Shown: piece by piece, positions 1 through 8,095 of the stretch | Layout of the letters: the number at the start of each line of letters is the position of its first letter | Position numbering within the stretch: the first letter of the stretch is position 1 | Assembly (NCBI GenBank): GCA_031553505.1 | Contig: JAVBLP010000011.1 | Span: 1 to 28,358, forward strand | Reading direction: 5' to 3' | DNA length: 28,358 nucleotides | Source: JAVBLP01 sp031553505 | GTDB taxonomy: Bacteria; Elusimicrobiota; Endomicrobiia; Endomicrobiales; Endomicrobiaceae | Notes under the pieces: generated by a model | Database searches by the model: none | Seen by the model: only the letters and a program-made list of their open reading frames with translations | Told to the model about the DNA's origin: nothing | Translations under genes and position numbers: made by a program

Positions 1-1514
1 CCTCCAACCCGCCTTCTTTTTTTGAACTAAGAGGCGAAGTCTATATAGATAAAAATGATTTTGAAGCGCTAAATGACGAAATAACACAGGACGGCGGACA
101 AAAATTTGCCAATCCCCGCAACGCTGCTTCGGGATCGCTCAGGCAGAAAAACCCTCACATAACGGAAAACAGAAAACTCAAATACTTTGTGCACTCTTTC
201 GGCAAAATCGAAGGAAAAATCTTTGATAAACAATCAGAATTTCTTGAATACTGCGGTAAATGCGGCTTTCATCTCCAAAAAGATTTTAAAATCTGCAAAT
301 CTTTGGATGAAATAATCCGTTTTACCGATTCTATGATTGAAAAAAGGGAAAATGTCCCGTACGAAATTGACGGCCTCGTGGTAAAAGTTAACAGTTTAAA
401 AGAACAAAAAGAACTCGGATATACAAACAAAAGCCCGCGTTGGGCAATCGCATTCAAATTTCAGGCAAAGCAGGCTACCACAAAGCTTGAAAAAATCCGC
501 GTTCAGGTAGGCAGAACGGGAATAATAACACCGTCGGCAATACTTGAGCCCGTGCCCCTTGCCGGAGTAACAATATCGCACGCGACGCTGCACAATTTTG
601 AAGAAATAGAAAGGCTTGGCGTAAATGAAGGCGACACGGTTTTAATAGAAAGGGCTGGCGATGTTATTCCAAAAATCGTAAAAGTGATGAAAAAGAACAG
701 TACCGGCTTTTTTAAGCCGCCTAAGCACTGCCCGTCCTGCAACAGCGAAATAGTAAAAGAAAAGGAAGAAGAAGTAGCTTACAGGTGCATAAACCCGGAG
801 TGTCCCGCGCAGTTTAGAAGCCATTTAATACATTTTGTAAGCAGAAACGCTATGGATATAGAAGGTTTCGGGGAAGCCGTTATAGACCAGCTTCTGGAAA
901 GAAAGAAACTTCATATTCTTGCCGATATTTACCATCTTACCTTTGACGATTTTCTTGAGCTTGACCTTTTCAAAGAGAAAAAAGCCAATAATTTGATGAA
1001 AGCAATAATTGAAAGCAAAAAACGGCAGTTAAGCAGGCTGCTTTTTGCCTTAGGCATAAGGCATATCGGTGAAAAAGCTTCCGAAACCATAGCAAAACGC
1101 TTTAAAAATATTGATGCTCTTTTTGCGGCTTCGCTTGACGATTTTACAAGGATTAATGAAATCGGCGGCGTTTTGGCGCTTTCTTTAAAAGAATTTTTTG
1201 AAAATAAAGACGTTAAACATGTAATAGACACGCTTAAATCCGCAGGCGTTAATATGACCGAGCCGGAATCCCAAAACTCGGGAACGCAGTTTGAAGGCAA
1301 AACATTTGTTTTAACCGGCGAACTGCCGAATTACACAAGGGAGCAGGCAACCGAAATAATAAAATCACTCGGCGGCAAAGTCACTTCGTCTGTAAGCAAA
1401 AAGACGGATTATGTACTCGCGGGAGCGGAAGCGGGCTCGAAACTCGAAAAAGCAAAAGAGCTCGGTATTAATGTCATTGATGAAACCGGATTTAATAAGC
1501 TTGCTAAAGGTTAA
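1..1514 (+). CDS. ligA: NAD-dependent DNA ligase LigA (5' end outside window)
   Basis: Seals nicks in double-stranded DNA using NAD+ during replication and repair, in the cytoplasm. The open frame runs from base 3 with no start codon in the window, so the N-terminal Ia domain and the KxDG adenylation lysine are missing. Visible in order: RGEVYI and FANPRNAASGSLRQ (adenylation domain, about bases 33-160), the EIDGLVVKV motif (366-392), AIAFKFQAKQ (450-479), the OB fold, a four-Cys zinc finger CPSC...C...C starting at 729, helix-hairpin-helix repeats (about 830-1230) and a C-terminal BRCT domain starting near EGKTFVLTGEL (1292 on). These are the standard LigA landmarks in the standard order, with no lesion in the visible part. 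The stop at 1512-1514 is followed 36 bases later by the pseudouridine synthase, so the two are probably cotranscribed. Confidence 0.97.
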   Translation, partial: SNPPSFFELRGEVYIDKNDFEALNDEITQDGGQKFANPRNAASGSLRQKNPHITENRKLKYFVHSFGKIEGKIFDKQSEFLEYCGKCGFHLQKDFKICKSLDEIIRFTDSMIEKRENVPYEIDGLVVKVNSLKEQKELGYTNKSPRWAIAFKFQAKQATTKLEKIRVQVGRTGIITPSAILEPVPLAGVTISHATLHNFEEIERLGVNEGDTVLIERAGDVIPKIVKVMKKNSTGFFKPPKHCPSCNSEIVKEKEEEVAYRCINPECPAQFRSHLIHFVSRNAMDIEGFGEAVIDQLLERKKLHILADIYHLTFDDFLELDLFKEKKANNLMKAIIESKKRQLSRLLFALGIRHIGEKASETIAKRFKNIDALFAASLDDFTRINEIGGVLALSLKEFFENKDVKHVIDTLKSAGVNMTEPESQNSGTQFEGKTFVLTGELPNYTREQATEIIKSLGGKVTSSVSKKTDYVLAGAEAGSKLEKAKELGINVIDETGFNKLAKG

Positions 1515-1550
1515 ATAAGTTTGATATTGTCATTGACAGCAAAGGAAAAC

Positions 1551-2267
1551 ATGAAAGAACAGCTCGAAATTATCTACCAGGACAAAGACATTGTTATTGT
1601 TAATAAGCCGGCAGGCGTGCTTGTTATACCCGACCAGCACACAAATGAGAATAAAACGCTTGTCGGTATGCTAAAAAAGCAAATTGGCCAAAAAATCTGG
1701 GTGGTGCACAGAATAGACCGCGATACTACGGGCGTTCTTATTTTTGCAAAAAATCCAGAAGCCCACAGAAATGTCAGTATGCAGTTTGAAAACTCAAAAG
1801 TAAAAAAGAAGTATCTGGCGCTCCTTTCCGGCGTTTTGGAAGAAGATAAAGGCACGATAAATAAGCCTATTTTAGTTTCCGGCAGGGATGTTTCGATAGA
1901 CGCTTCCGGAAAAGAATCTATAACCGATTATAATGTTTTAAAAAATTTCAAGTCATACACTTTTGTGGAAGCAAGTCCGCGAACCGGAAGAAGGCACCAG
2001 ATAAGGATACATTTTTGGAGTATAGGGCACCCTTTGACAATAGACAGCGATTACGGCGTCAGTGACCCGATATATCTTTCTTCTTTGAAACGCAACTATA
2101 AAGAAAAAGACGGCGTACTGGAAAAGCCTTTGATAGACAGGCTTACGCTTCACGCTTCTTCTCTTACGTTTGCGCTGCCTTCGACAAATGAACAGAAAAC
2201 TTTTGAAGCGCCTTTGCCAAAAGATTTTACAATAACGCTGAAACAGCTTGAAAAATATGGAAAATAG
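1551..2267 (+). CDS. RluA-family RNA pseudouridine synthase
   Basis: Isomerises uridine to pseudouridine in rRNA or tRNA. The 238-residue product has the family signature HRIDRDTTG (residues 53-61) with putative catalytic Asp56, an N-terminal NKPAGVLV strand (18-25) and the RTGRRHQIRIH motif (144-154). It has no S4 RNA-binding domain, so it resembles the short RluA/RluC/RluD-like forms; the target base cannot be told from sequence. The open frame extends up to a TTG at 1521, but ATG 1551 is preferred because AAAGGAAA sits just before it and the family's usual first strand (IIYQDKDIVIVNKP) begins there. It lies 36 bases after ligA and 7 bases before the DUF362 gene, which suggests one transcript. 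Confidence 0.9.
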   Translation: MKEQLEIIYQDKDIVIVNKPAGVLVIPDQHTNENKTLVGMLKKQIGQKIWVVHRIDRDTTGVLIFAKNPEAHRNVSMQFENSKVKKKYLALLSGVLEEDKGTINKPILVSGRDVSIDASGKESITDYNVLKNFKSYTFVEASPRTGRRHQIRIHFWSIGHPLTIDSDYGVSDPIYLSSLKRNYKEKDGVLEKPLIDRLTLHASSLTFALPSTNEQKTFEAPLPKDFTITLKQLEKYGK

Positions 2268-2274
2268 GATATTT

Positions 2275-3357
2275 ATGAAAAGCAAAGTTTATTTTTTACC
2301 ATGGGGCAGAAGAAACGAGTTGTACAATTTCTTAAAAGCGGCAAGGGTTTTTGACCATGTCAAAGCCCGCCAGTTTCTCGCTATAAAAATGCATTTCGGT
2401 GAAGAAGGCAATGAAGGATATATCAAACCGGAATATACCGTCCCGTTTGTAAAAATAGCAAAGGAAAAAACGGCATTTCCTTTCCTTACAGATGCCAGCA
2501 CTATATATGTAGGCAAACGCGCTGACGCTTACCACCATCTTATGATTGCTGATAAGCACGGCTTTAACATACAAGCCTGCGGCTGCCCTGTCATTATTGC
2601 TGACGGCTTAAGGGGCAACGCGGAAGAAAAGGTTGAAACAAACTTTAAACACTTTAAAAATGTTACGCTTGCAAGGGATATTTATTATTCAGACTCGTTT
2701 ATTTTCTTAAACCACTTTAAAGGGCATGAAGTTACGGGCTTTGGCGGAGCGTTAAAAAACATGGGTATGGGCTGCGGAAGCAAATCCGGAAAATACGCGA
2801 TGCACCACAGTTCAAAGCCTTCCGTAAAAACGGAACGCTGCACAGCGTGCGGAACTTGTGTCAGATGGTGCGCGCAAAACGCCCTGTCTTTAGAACCTGT
2901 CACTACAAATACGGCAAAACCTGCCAAGCAATCTAAAAAAATTGTTATGGATATAGATAAATGCGTAGGCTGCGGACAGTGTGTAGTAAACTGCGCGTTT
3001 AATGTTTTTGTGTTAAACTGGAGCGACGGCACAAATACCGTTCAGGAAAAGATTGTAGAATACGCCGCGGCCGTAGTAAAAGGCAAAAACAGCGCGAGCG
3101 TCAACTTTTTAAACCATATAAGCAAATTCTGCGACTGTTTCGGCTTTAAAAAGAACCCTGCTTTAATGGGTGACGTGGGCATTGTGGCAGGCACAGACCC
3201 CGTAGCCGTTGACCAGGCTAGTTACGATTTGATTAATAAAGCTTACGGAAAAGACTTTTTTAAAGAGCTTTATCCTGATTTAGACCCTACGGTACAGCTT
3301 GAGTACGCGCAGCAGCTGGGGCTTGGCTCAAGGGATTATGAACTGGTTATCTACTAA
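2275..3357 (+). CDS. DUF362 protein with two [4Fe-4S] ferredoxin motifs
   Basis: A 360-residue protein of the DUF362 family, an iron-sulfur group of unproven function often presumed to be redox-active. The N-terminal and C-terminal parts match DUF362 (KMHFGEEGNEGYIKPE; later VGIVAGTDPVAVDQASYDL). Between them lie two clusters: Cys189, 192, 195 and 199, then Cys230, 233, 236 and 240. No signal peptide is visible, so it is probably cytoplasmic. The frame is open from a TTG at 2248, and an ATG at 2257 also exists. ATG 2275 is chosen because AGGA sits just upstream and the usual SKVYF opening follows. It starts 7 bases after the pseudouridine synthase stop. The link to the ligA and pseudouridine synthase genes is probably only operon position. 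Confidence 0.88.
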   Translation: MKSKVYFLPWGRRNELYNFLKAARVFDHVKARQFLAIKMHFGEEGNEGYIKPEYTVPFVKIAKEKTAFPFLTDASTIYVGKRADAYHHLMIADKHGFNIQACGCPVIIADGLRGNAEEKVETNFKHFKNVTLARDIYYSDSFIFLNHFKGHEVTGFGGALKNMGMGCGSKSGKYAMHHSSKPSVKTERCTACGTCVRWCAQNALSLEPVTTNTAKPAKQSKKIVMDIDKCVGCGQCVVNCAFNVFVLNWSDGTNTVQEKIVEYAAAVVKGKNSASVNFLNHISKFCDCFGFKKNPALMGDVGIVAGTDPVAVDQASYDLINKAYGKDFFKELYPDLDPTVQLEYAQQLGLGSRDYELVIY

Positions 3358-3360
3358 AAA

Positions 3361-3490
3361 AGGCAAGTAAGAAATAACAAGTCACAATTAATCATTAGCA
3401 GACAACAAATAATTTGCCATTCCCGAGTGCCTTAATCGGTAATTTGCCGTTTAAGTTGTCATTTTGCACTCTGAAAAAGTTGCAGAATCC
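3361..3490. repeat. AT-rich tract plus REP-like palindromes
   Basis: The intergenic stretch after the DUF362 gene has an AT-rich tract starting GGCAAGTAAGAAATAACAAG, then CATTCCCGAGTGCCTTAATCGG (hairpin CCGA...TCGG) and TGTCATTTTGCACTCTG...TTGCAGAATCC (3457-3490), where ATTTTGCA and TGCAGAAT pair with one mismatch. The same kinds of word recur at 13375-13457, 13963-14000, 24078-24135 and 27707-27861. No gene is visible here. It may act as an mRNA-stabilising hairpin or be a passive repeat; no U-tract follows, so a terminator role is not supported. Confidence 0.55.
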
Positions 3491-3501
3491 AAAGGAAACT
3501 A

Positions 3502-3980
3502 ATGAAAAGAATATTATTTACTATCACTTCCGATATCATAACGAATGCAAACTTAAACAGCATATCCGGCAAATCCATAATAATTCAAAGCAGCGGAACA
3601 TCAAAAACTTTTTATGGTAATAATAGTTATTCTGGGTTTAATATTTCAAATTCTTCCATAGCATTGAGCGGATTAAGCTTTTCAAGTTTTACAAGAAACG
3701 AATACGGAGGTGCGTTATATATATCCAATTCCTCAATGACAGTCGCGGGTGACAATATAAGCTTTAATGATAACTCACTAAATACCGTCACCAATCAAAG
3801 GGGAGGGTGAGCTCTGTACGCAAGCGCTTCTTCTGTTTCGGTGACGGGGACATCCATACTGTTTGAAAATAATATTGCCACCGGCACGGTTACTGTTTAT
3901 GGGGGAGCTGTATTTTGCACAAAATGCTTCTATTTTAAATTTTGACGCTTCTGAAGCAATAATTTTTAACAATAGTAACA
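3502..3980 (+). pseudogene. Degraded POMP-type beta-helix adhesin fragment
   Basis: The remnant has repeated GGA(I/L/V) and FxxN motifs, as in Chlamydia-type polymorphic outer-membrane-protein repeats: YGGALYISNSS, FNDN, GG-stop-ALYASASS, FENN, YGGAVF, FNNS. Intact relatives are surface-exposed right-handed beta-helix proteins. Lesions: TGA at 3808-3810 falls inside a GGALY motif and the same frame continues coherently after it. At a TTTT run (3913-3916) the coherent frame shifts by one base, so the original was probably GGAVFAQNASI with TTT. ATG 3502 has AAAGGA upstream, but the product begins MKRILFTITSD and lacks a full signal peptide, as if the hydrophobic core were deleted. Repeats stop at about 3980, where OmpA-like sequence begins. 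A nominal 102-residue product could be made up to the TGA but would be non-functional. Confidence 0.75.
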
Positions 3981-4093
3981 GGGCACACGGATTGGACAGG
4001 GAGCGATGAATACAACCAGAAGTTGTCGGAAAGAAGGGCAAAGAAGGCAGGGCGAAGAACAGAAGGGTGGAAGTGTTTGAAACGGCAAAGTGA
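3981..4093 (+). pseudogene. Remnant of an OmpA-like C-terminal domain
   Basis: In one frame from 3981 the bases read GHTDWTGSDEYNQKLSERRA-K, and in another from 4043 they read EGRAKNRRVEVFETAK followed by TGA at 4091-4093. These are the first and last motifs of the peptidoglycan-binding OmpA C-terminal domain. The intact copy at the right end of this window reads GHTDSIGSREYNQKLSERRA and EGRAQNRRTVMF. About 33 residues between the two motifs are missing and the frame changes at the junction, so this is a deletion. The bases GGGCACACGGATT are identical in both copies. The upstream side abuts the beta-helix remnant in a different frame, so the two fragments were joined by a deletion or both belonged to one lost locus. 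It cannot be translated as a unit. Confidence 0.75.
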
Positions 4094-4143
4094 AAATAAG
4101 CGCGATAACGGCAAAACTACGGCAGAATAACAAAAGTAAAAAA

Positions 4144-4782
4144 ATGAAAATTATAAAATTTGATAAAATTAAAACAAGAAAAGAGCTGTTTAAAGTGTTT
4201 TTTGATAACGGCGAATCCGTTATTTTAACCGCCGAAACAATAACCAATTTCAGATTAAGGACAAACGCTGAACTAACTTCTGCCGATTATGAAAAAATAC
4301 TGACCTTTGATAAATCAAAAAAAGCTGTCGCGGACGCATTGTCTTTAGCTTCAAAACGTTCATACAGCGCGAAATCGCTTTACGACAAACTAATTCTTAA
4401 AGGGTATGAGCCAAATGACGTAAAAAACGCAGTCAACAGGCTTAAAGAGCTTAACTATATAAATGACGAAAGATACGCTAAAGCTTATGCCGAATACCTT
4501 TCCGGTAACGGCAAAGGCGGTTTGGCTATAAAAGCCGGACTTGAAAAGCATAATTTGCCTAAAACGCTGATTAATGAGGTTTTGGAATCTATAAAAAGCG
4601 AAAAAGACAGTTATGAGCAGATAATAGATTTAATGAAAAAAAAGTTTAAAAAATTTGATTCTGATGATAAAAGCGAAGTCAGAAGGGCGGCGGCATTTTT
4701 TTTACGGAGAGGCTTTTCTTCGGAAGATATTGCTAAAGCTTTCAGAAAATATAAGAATATTTCTTTAGAAGAAATCAGATAA
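4144..4782 (+). CDS. recX: RecX family regulatory protein
   Basis: RecX binds RecA filaments and modulates recombination and the SOS response in the cytoplasm. The 212-residue product has the tandem three-helix RecX repeats: ALSLASKRSYSAKSLYDKL, then LKELNYINDERYAKAYAEY (the YLDDxRYA-type motif), then a third repeat ending AAAFFLRRGFSSEDIAKAFRKY. The N-terminal strand segment (KIIKFDKIKTRKELFKVFF) is the usual RecX opening, which supports ATG 4144. The frame is open up to GTG 4090, but that start overlaps the stop of the OmpA remnant and adds residues with no family match. No strong ribosome binding site is seen. No recA is in the window. The stop is 18 bases before purH, so the two are probably cotranscribed. 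Confidence 0.88.
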   Translation: MKIIKFDKIKTRKELFKVFFDNGESVILTAETITNFRLRTNAELTSADYEKILTFDKSKKAVADALSLASKRSYSAKSLYDKLILKGYEPNDVKNAVNRLKELNYINDERYAKAYAEYLSGNGKGGLAIKAGLEKHNLPKTLINEVLESIKSEKDSYEQIIDLMKKKFKKFDSDDKSEVRRAAAFFLRRGFSSEDIAKAFRKYKNISLEEIR

Positions 4783-4800
4783 AACAAAAAAGGAGCAATC

Positions 4801-6357
4801 ATGGCTACGGCGTTACTCAGCGTTTCAGACAAAACCGGTGTGGTAGAGTTTGCGAAAGAATTAAAGAACTTAGGATGGGACATTATTTCAAGCGGCGGGA
4901 CGGCAAAAACGCTTAAAGACAACAAAATCGAATGTTCGGAAATATCGGAAGTAACGGGTTTTCCTGAAATTCTTGACGGCAGGGTAAAAACGCTAAACCC
5001 TAAAATACACGGCGGAATTCTTGCCATAAGAAATAAAACCGACCATACGGAACAGCTAAAAAAACACGCCATAGGCGCAATCGACATAGTGGCTGTAAAC
5101 CTTTATCCGTTTGAAGAAACTATAAATAAAATAAAAAAACCCGAGGATAAAAAAATCGACCAGGAAGTTATTGAAAACATAGATATCGGCGGAGTAGCGC
5201 TTTTAAGGGCAGCCGCGAAAAACTATAAAGACGTTATGGTTATATGCGACTCCGGTGATTACGAAGCGGTAATAGAAAACCTGAAAAACAAAAAAGTTAA
5301 TGATGATTTCAGGCTTACGCTTGCGGCAAAAGCGTTCAGGCATACGGCTTATTACGATTCCTTAATATCAAATTACCTTACTTATGAAAAATTCCCTACG
5401 CAGGCCTCAATACCGCTTAAAAAGCTTTCCGGAATGAGATACGGGGAAAACCCGCATCAGGAAGCCGCCCTTTACGGCAACGGCACGGAACAGGACAAAC
5501 CTGTCGTCATCTCTGCAAAACAACTGCATGGAAAAGAGCTTTCATATAATAATTACCTTGACTTGGAAGCGGCGTGGAGGCTTGTCAATGAATTTGCGGC
5601 GCCGGCTTGCGCGGTTATAAAACATAACAACCCATGCGGATGCGCGGAAGGCGTAAACATAAAAGACGCTTATTTAAAAGCCCTTGCCTGCGACCCTGTA
5701 AGCGCTTTTGGAGGAATTGTAGCGATAAATAAAACCGTTGAAAGAGACGCGGCCGACGAACTTGCGAAACTCTTTGTCGAATGCGTTATAGCGCCGGATT
5801 ACACGCAGGAAGCCCTCGATATATTGATGCAGAAAAAAAACATAAGGCTTATGAAGCAGGAAATACCTTATACGCCGCAGAAAAACGAAATTGAATACCG
5901 CATGATGTCTTACGGCATGCTCGTTCAGGACAGGGATAATCTTCTTTTGGCAGAAGTTAAAAATATGACAGACCGCAAACCTACAAAAGCTGAAAACGAA
6001 TCAATGGATTTTGCCTGGAAAGTATGCAAACACGTTAAATCAAATGCGATAATCCTTGTAAGAGGCAGGCAAACCGTCGGCATAGGCGCAGGGCAGATGA
6101 GCAGGATAGACTCTCTTCAGATAGCGCTTAAAAAGATGAAAGAAGCCGCAATAGCGATTGACGAAAAGGCAAATAACCTTGTACTTGCTTCGGACGCTTT
6201 CTTTCCTTTTCCGGACGTTGTGCAGGAATCTGCAAAAGCCGGAGTTACGGCTATAATACAGCCCGGCGGTTCAATAAAAGACCAGGATTCTGTAACGGCA
6301 GCTAACGAAAGCGGAATTGCGATGATAGCTACTGGAATGCGCCATTTTAAACATTAA
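4801..6357 (+). CDS. purH: Bifunctional AICAR transformylase / IMP cyclohydrolase
   Basis: Catalyses the last two steps of de novo purine synthesis: formylation of AICAR with 10-formyl-THF and cyclisation to IMP. The 518-residue length is normal. The N-terminal MGS-like cyclohydrolase domain (1 to about 150) contains SSGGTAKTL and GRVKTLNPKIHGG. The transformylase domain has RYGENPHQ (213-220) and KHNNPCG with the catalytic pair Lys274-His275. At residue 66 there is Asn in KTLNP, where I recall His (KTLHP) as the common residue; it is not one of the accepted catalytic residues. AAAAGGAGCAATC precedes ATG 4801, a strong binding site. Other pur genes are absent from the window, so purH stands alone with recX. 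Confidence 0.98.
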   Translation: MATALLSVSDKTGVVEFAKELKNLGWDIISSGGTAKTLKDNKIECSEISEVTGFPEILDGRVKTLNPKIHGGILAIRNKTDHTEQLKKHAIGAIDIVAVNLYPFEETINKIKKPEDKKIDQEVIENIDIGGVALLRAAAKNYKDVMVICDSGDYEAVIENLKNKKVNDDFRLTLAAKAFRHTAYYDSLISNYLTYEKFPTQASIPLKKLSGMRYGENPHQEAALYGNGTEQDKPVVISAKQLHGKELSYNNYLDLEAAWRLVNEFAAPACAVIKHNNPCGCAEGVNIKDAYLKALACDPVSAFGGIVAINKTVERDAADELAKLFVECVIAPDYTQEALDILMQKKNIRLMKQEIPYTPQKNEIEYRMMSYGMLVQDRDNLLLAEVKNMTDRKPTKAENESMDFAWKVCKHVKSNAIILVRGRQTVGIGAGQMSRIDSLQIALKKMKEAAIAIDEKANNLVLASDAFFPFPDVVQESAKAGVTAIIQPGGSIKDQDSVTAANESGIAMIATGMRHFKH

Positions 6358-6404
6358 AGAAAATCAAGTAATAATTAAGGACGTATAGCAAAATAAAACA
6401 GATG

Positions 6405-6441
6405 CAATATTTTTACCGTATGCGGTGTTATGTTGTAAAAG
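6405..6441. promoter_or_regulatory. CCGTATG palindrome motif, copy 1
   Basis: The 94-base gap between purH and the Pro-rich secreted protein contains CAATATTTTTACCGTATG, with ACCG-TATG-CGGT as a short inverted repeat. Nearly the same block, CAATATATTTTGCCGTATG with a GCC-GTAT-GGC palindrome, lies upstream of asd (15483-15502). The two copies differ by one gap and two or three bases. A shared operator or a small dispersed repeat would both explain this. No clear -35/-10 pair was found around it. Confidence 0.3.
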
Positions 6442-6451
6442 CGGAGGCAAT

Positions 6452-7354
6452 GTGAAAAAGTCAGCTATTTTATTTATTTGTTGCTGTTTCCTGTTAACCG
6501 CTGCGGCAGCATTCGCAAGAGAGTTTGGCGGCGGCAGAAGCTTTAGAAGCGGGGGGAATTTCGGAGGCGGTTTTAACCGTTCAGGAGGATTCAATAATGG
6601 CGGCGGAAGCTTTCATGAGCCGCAACCTGCTCCTCATCCTCAGCCCCAGCCGCATCCAAGGCCTGCGCCTCCAGGACCAAAGCCCCACCCGGGACCTCAT
6701 CCTGTTCCTCCGCACCCTGCGCCCGTACCGCCGGGACCCGGCCCTCACCCTATGCCTCCTCCGGGGCCGCATCCTTATCCGGTACCTGTGCCGGTTTATC
6801 CGTATCCTTATTACCCGTATCCGTTCTATCCGTATTATGCGGGAGTGGGCGTATACGTAAACCTTAATTCAGACGGTTCTACCGCAGGTTACAATGATAA
6901 AGTAGCTAAAGAGTATGATGAATTAAACGCTTTGGAGCAAAAAAAATACTATTACAGTAAATCCGCGGGGGACCTGCTAAAAATAGGCATTTTAAATGAA
7001 AAATATGCCGCAACGCCTGCGCCAACGGTAACAGTTACATTTAATAATACGCTTTCATACGCAATTTCTAATATAACGATATCCGTCAAACTTTCTTACG
7101 GTTCTACGGACCTTTTATTGAATGATATTTTCTACGCTATAGACGGCTCTCTTGCAGCGGGAATGAAGAAAACCTGCAAAATATCATTAAAAGACGTAAA
7201 AACGGCTTTACCAGCATCGGCAAAAGCCACAGTAACCATAACAAAAATGACGGATTCAAAAGGCAAAACAATGCCTTCCGAAGAGTTTACGCAAAATGAC
7301 CAGAAACGTATGGACGAACTTAAAAAGAAGCTTAAAGTAACGAATTCAGATTAA
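6452..7354 (+). CDS. Secreted Gly/Pro/His-rich protein with C-terminal beta domain
   Basis: Not a protein I recognise. The 300-residue product starts at GTG 6452, chosen because GCGGAGG lies just upstream and a clean signal peptide follows (VKKSAILF...AAAAFA, likely cut after residue 22). Next come a Gly-rich stretch (about 25-52), then residues 56-128 in which about half the residues are Pro, with repeated HP, then PYPYYPYPFYPYY leading into VGVYVN. A short charged segment and a predicted beta-rich domain (186-300) follow, with TVTFNNTLSYAISNI, a loop and SLAAGMKKTCKISL, ending in FTQNDQKRMDELKKKLK. The layout resembles FxLYD/DUF3426-like all-beta domains (inference). The domain matches the neighbouring gene's C-terminus, so the two are paralogues. 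HP-rich runs can bind metals or wall polymers; neither is shown. It should be periplasmic or extracellular. Confidence 0.8.
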   Translation: MKKSAILFICCCFLLTAAAAFAREFGGGRSFRSGGNFGGGFNRSGGFNNGGGSFHEPQPAPHPQPQPHPRPAPPGPKPHPGPHPVPPHPAPVPPGPGPHPMPPPGPHPYPVPVPVYPYPYYPYPFYPYYAGVGVYVNLNSDGSTAGYNDKVAKEYDELNALEQKKYYYSKSAGDLLKIGILNEKYAATPAPTVTVTFNNTLSYAISNITISVKLSYGSTDLLLNDIFYAIDGSLAAGMKKTCKISLKDVKTALPASAKATVTITKMTDSKGKTMPSEEFTQNDQKRMDELKKKLKVTNSD

Positions 7355-7364
7355 AAAGGTAAAA

Positions 7365-8090
7365 ATGAAAAAAACAGTTGTTATTCTTTTCTTAATTACA
7401 ATTTCTATTTCCTGCGCTTACGCCGGCAGAAAAAATTGCGCCAATGACATATATTACAACCATCACGGTTTTTACGCGGACGGCAGATATTACTACAACG
7501 GCTCAAGATTTGACTATGGCTATAGCCCGTATTATGACTACTACTATTACGGATATACGCCTTATACAACTTCTTATTACTACTCCGATTACTACTACTC
7601 AAAATACAGGCATCAAGCGGCTTATGAAGAGATTCAAAGGCTTGAACAGAAAAAAACAGAAGCGGACGCGGCTAAAAAACAGCTGAATAAAATAAAAGTA
7701 CTCCGTGCGAAATTTTATAAACAATACACTACGGATACGCTTCCTTTTTCCGTTGCGGAAGTTACGGTGGAAAATAAATCCGACTATGCGGTATCAGCTA
7801 TTTATTTCAAAGGCAGCATAATAACGCATAAAACTTCAAAAATTTTAATCGATGACTCTTTCAGCTACTTTCCGGAAGAAATTCTTGAACCGGGAGCAAA
7901 AGCGACATACAAAATTCATCTTAACGAATTTGGAAACTGGTCTAAAATAAAGCAGCCGCCTGATTTAGCAGATTTTCAGGTTTCAGTTTCCGGATTTGAA
8001 ACGGCGGACCATCAATCGTTCAGAAGCGACTTATTTACGCCATCAGACCAAAAGAAACTGAATGAACTGAAAAAAGAATACGCCTATTAA
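7365..8090 (+). CDS. Secreted Tyr-rich protein, paralogue of upstream gene
   Basis: Not a protein I recognise. The 241-residue product has a signal peptide (MKKTVVILFLITISISCAYA, likely cut after residue 20; Cys17 lacks a proper lipobox). Residues 30-81 hold 23 tyrosines in 52 residues (for example YYDYYYYGYTPY and YYYSDYYYSKY), mixed with Ser, Gly and Asp. A helical, charged linker (about 84-118, EEIQRLEQKKTEADAAKK) leads into a beta-type domain (127-241) that lines up with the upstream gene: VAEVTVENKSDYAVSAI, EPGAKATYKIHL and the end FTPSDQKKLNELKKEY. AAAGG precedes ATG 7365, and the gap to the upstream stop is 10 bases, so they are cotranscribed. Tyr-rich regions occur in surface adhesives and coat proteins, which makes a cell-surface structural role possible but unproven. 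Confidence 0.8.
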   Translation: MKKTVVILFLITISISCAYAGRKNCANDIYYNHHGFYADGRYYYNGSRFDYGYSPYYDYYYYGYTPYTTSYYYSDYYYSKYRHQAAYEEIQRLEQKKTEADAAKKQLNKIKVLRAKFYKQYTTDTLPFSVAEVTVENKSDYAVSAIYFKGSIITHKTSKILIDDSFSYFPEEILEPGAKATYKIHLNEFGNWSKIKQPPDLADFQVSVSGFETADHQSFRSDLFTPSDQKKLNELKKEYAY

Positions 8091-8095
8091 TAATC

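Noticed and set aside
1521..1550. TTG at 1521 as start of the pseudouridine synthase
   Set aside because: It lies 6 bases after the ligA stop with no binding site, and the added residues do not match the family; ATG 1551 has AAAGGAAA.
3808..3810. In-frame TGA as selenocysteine or recoded stop
   Set aside because: No SECIS-like structure stands out, the remnant has further frame damage, and other genes use TGA as stop; a pseudogene is simpler.
4090..4143. GTG 4090 as start of recX
   Set aside because: It lies in the stop of the OmpA remnant and extends the protein with residues foreign to RecX; ATG 4144 gives the standard N-terminus.
6525..6860. Open frame of 111 codons overlapping the Pro-rich gene in another frame
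   Set aside because: It is a by-product of the repetitive Pro codons and lacks a binding site or family match.
7440..7610. Tandem DNA repeat or CRISPR-like array in the Tyr-rich region
   Set aside because: The TAT/TAC runs are codon-level low complexity with no fixed unit or spacer.
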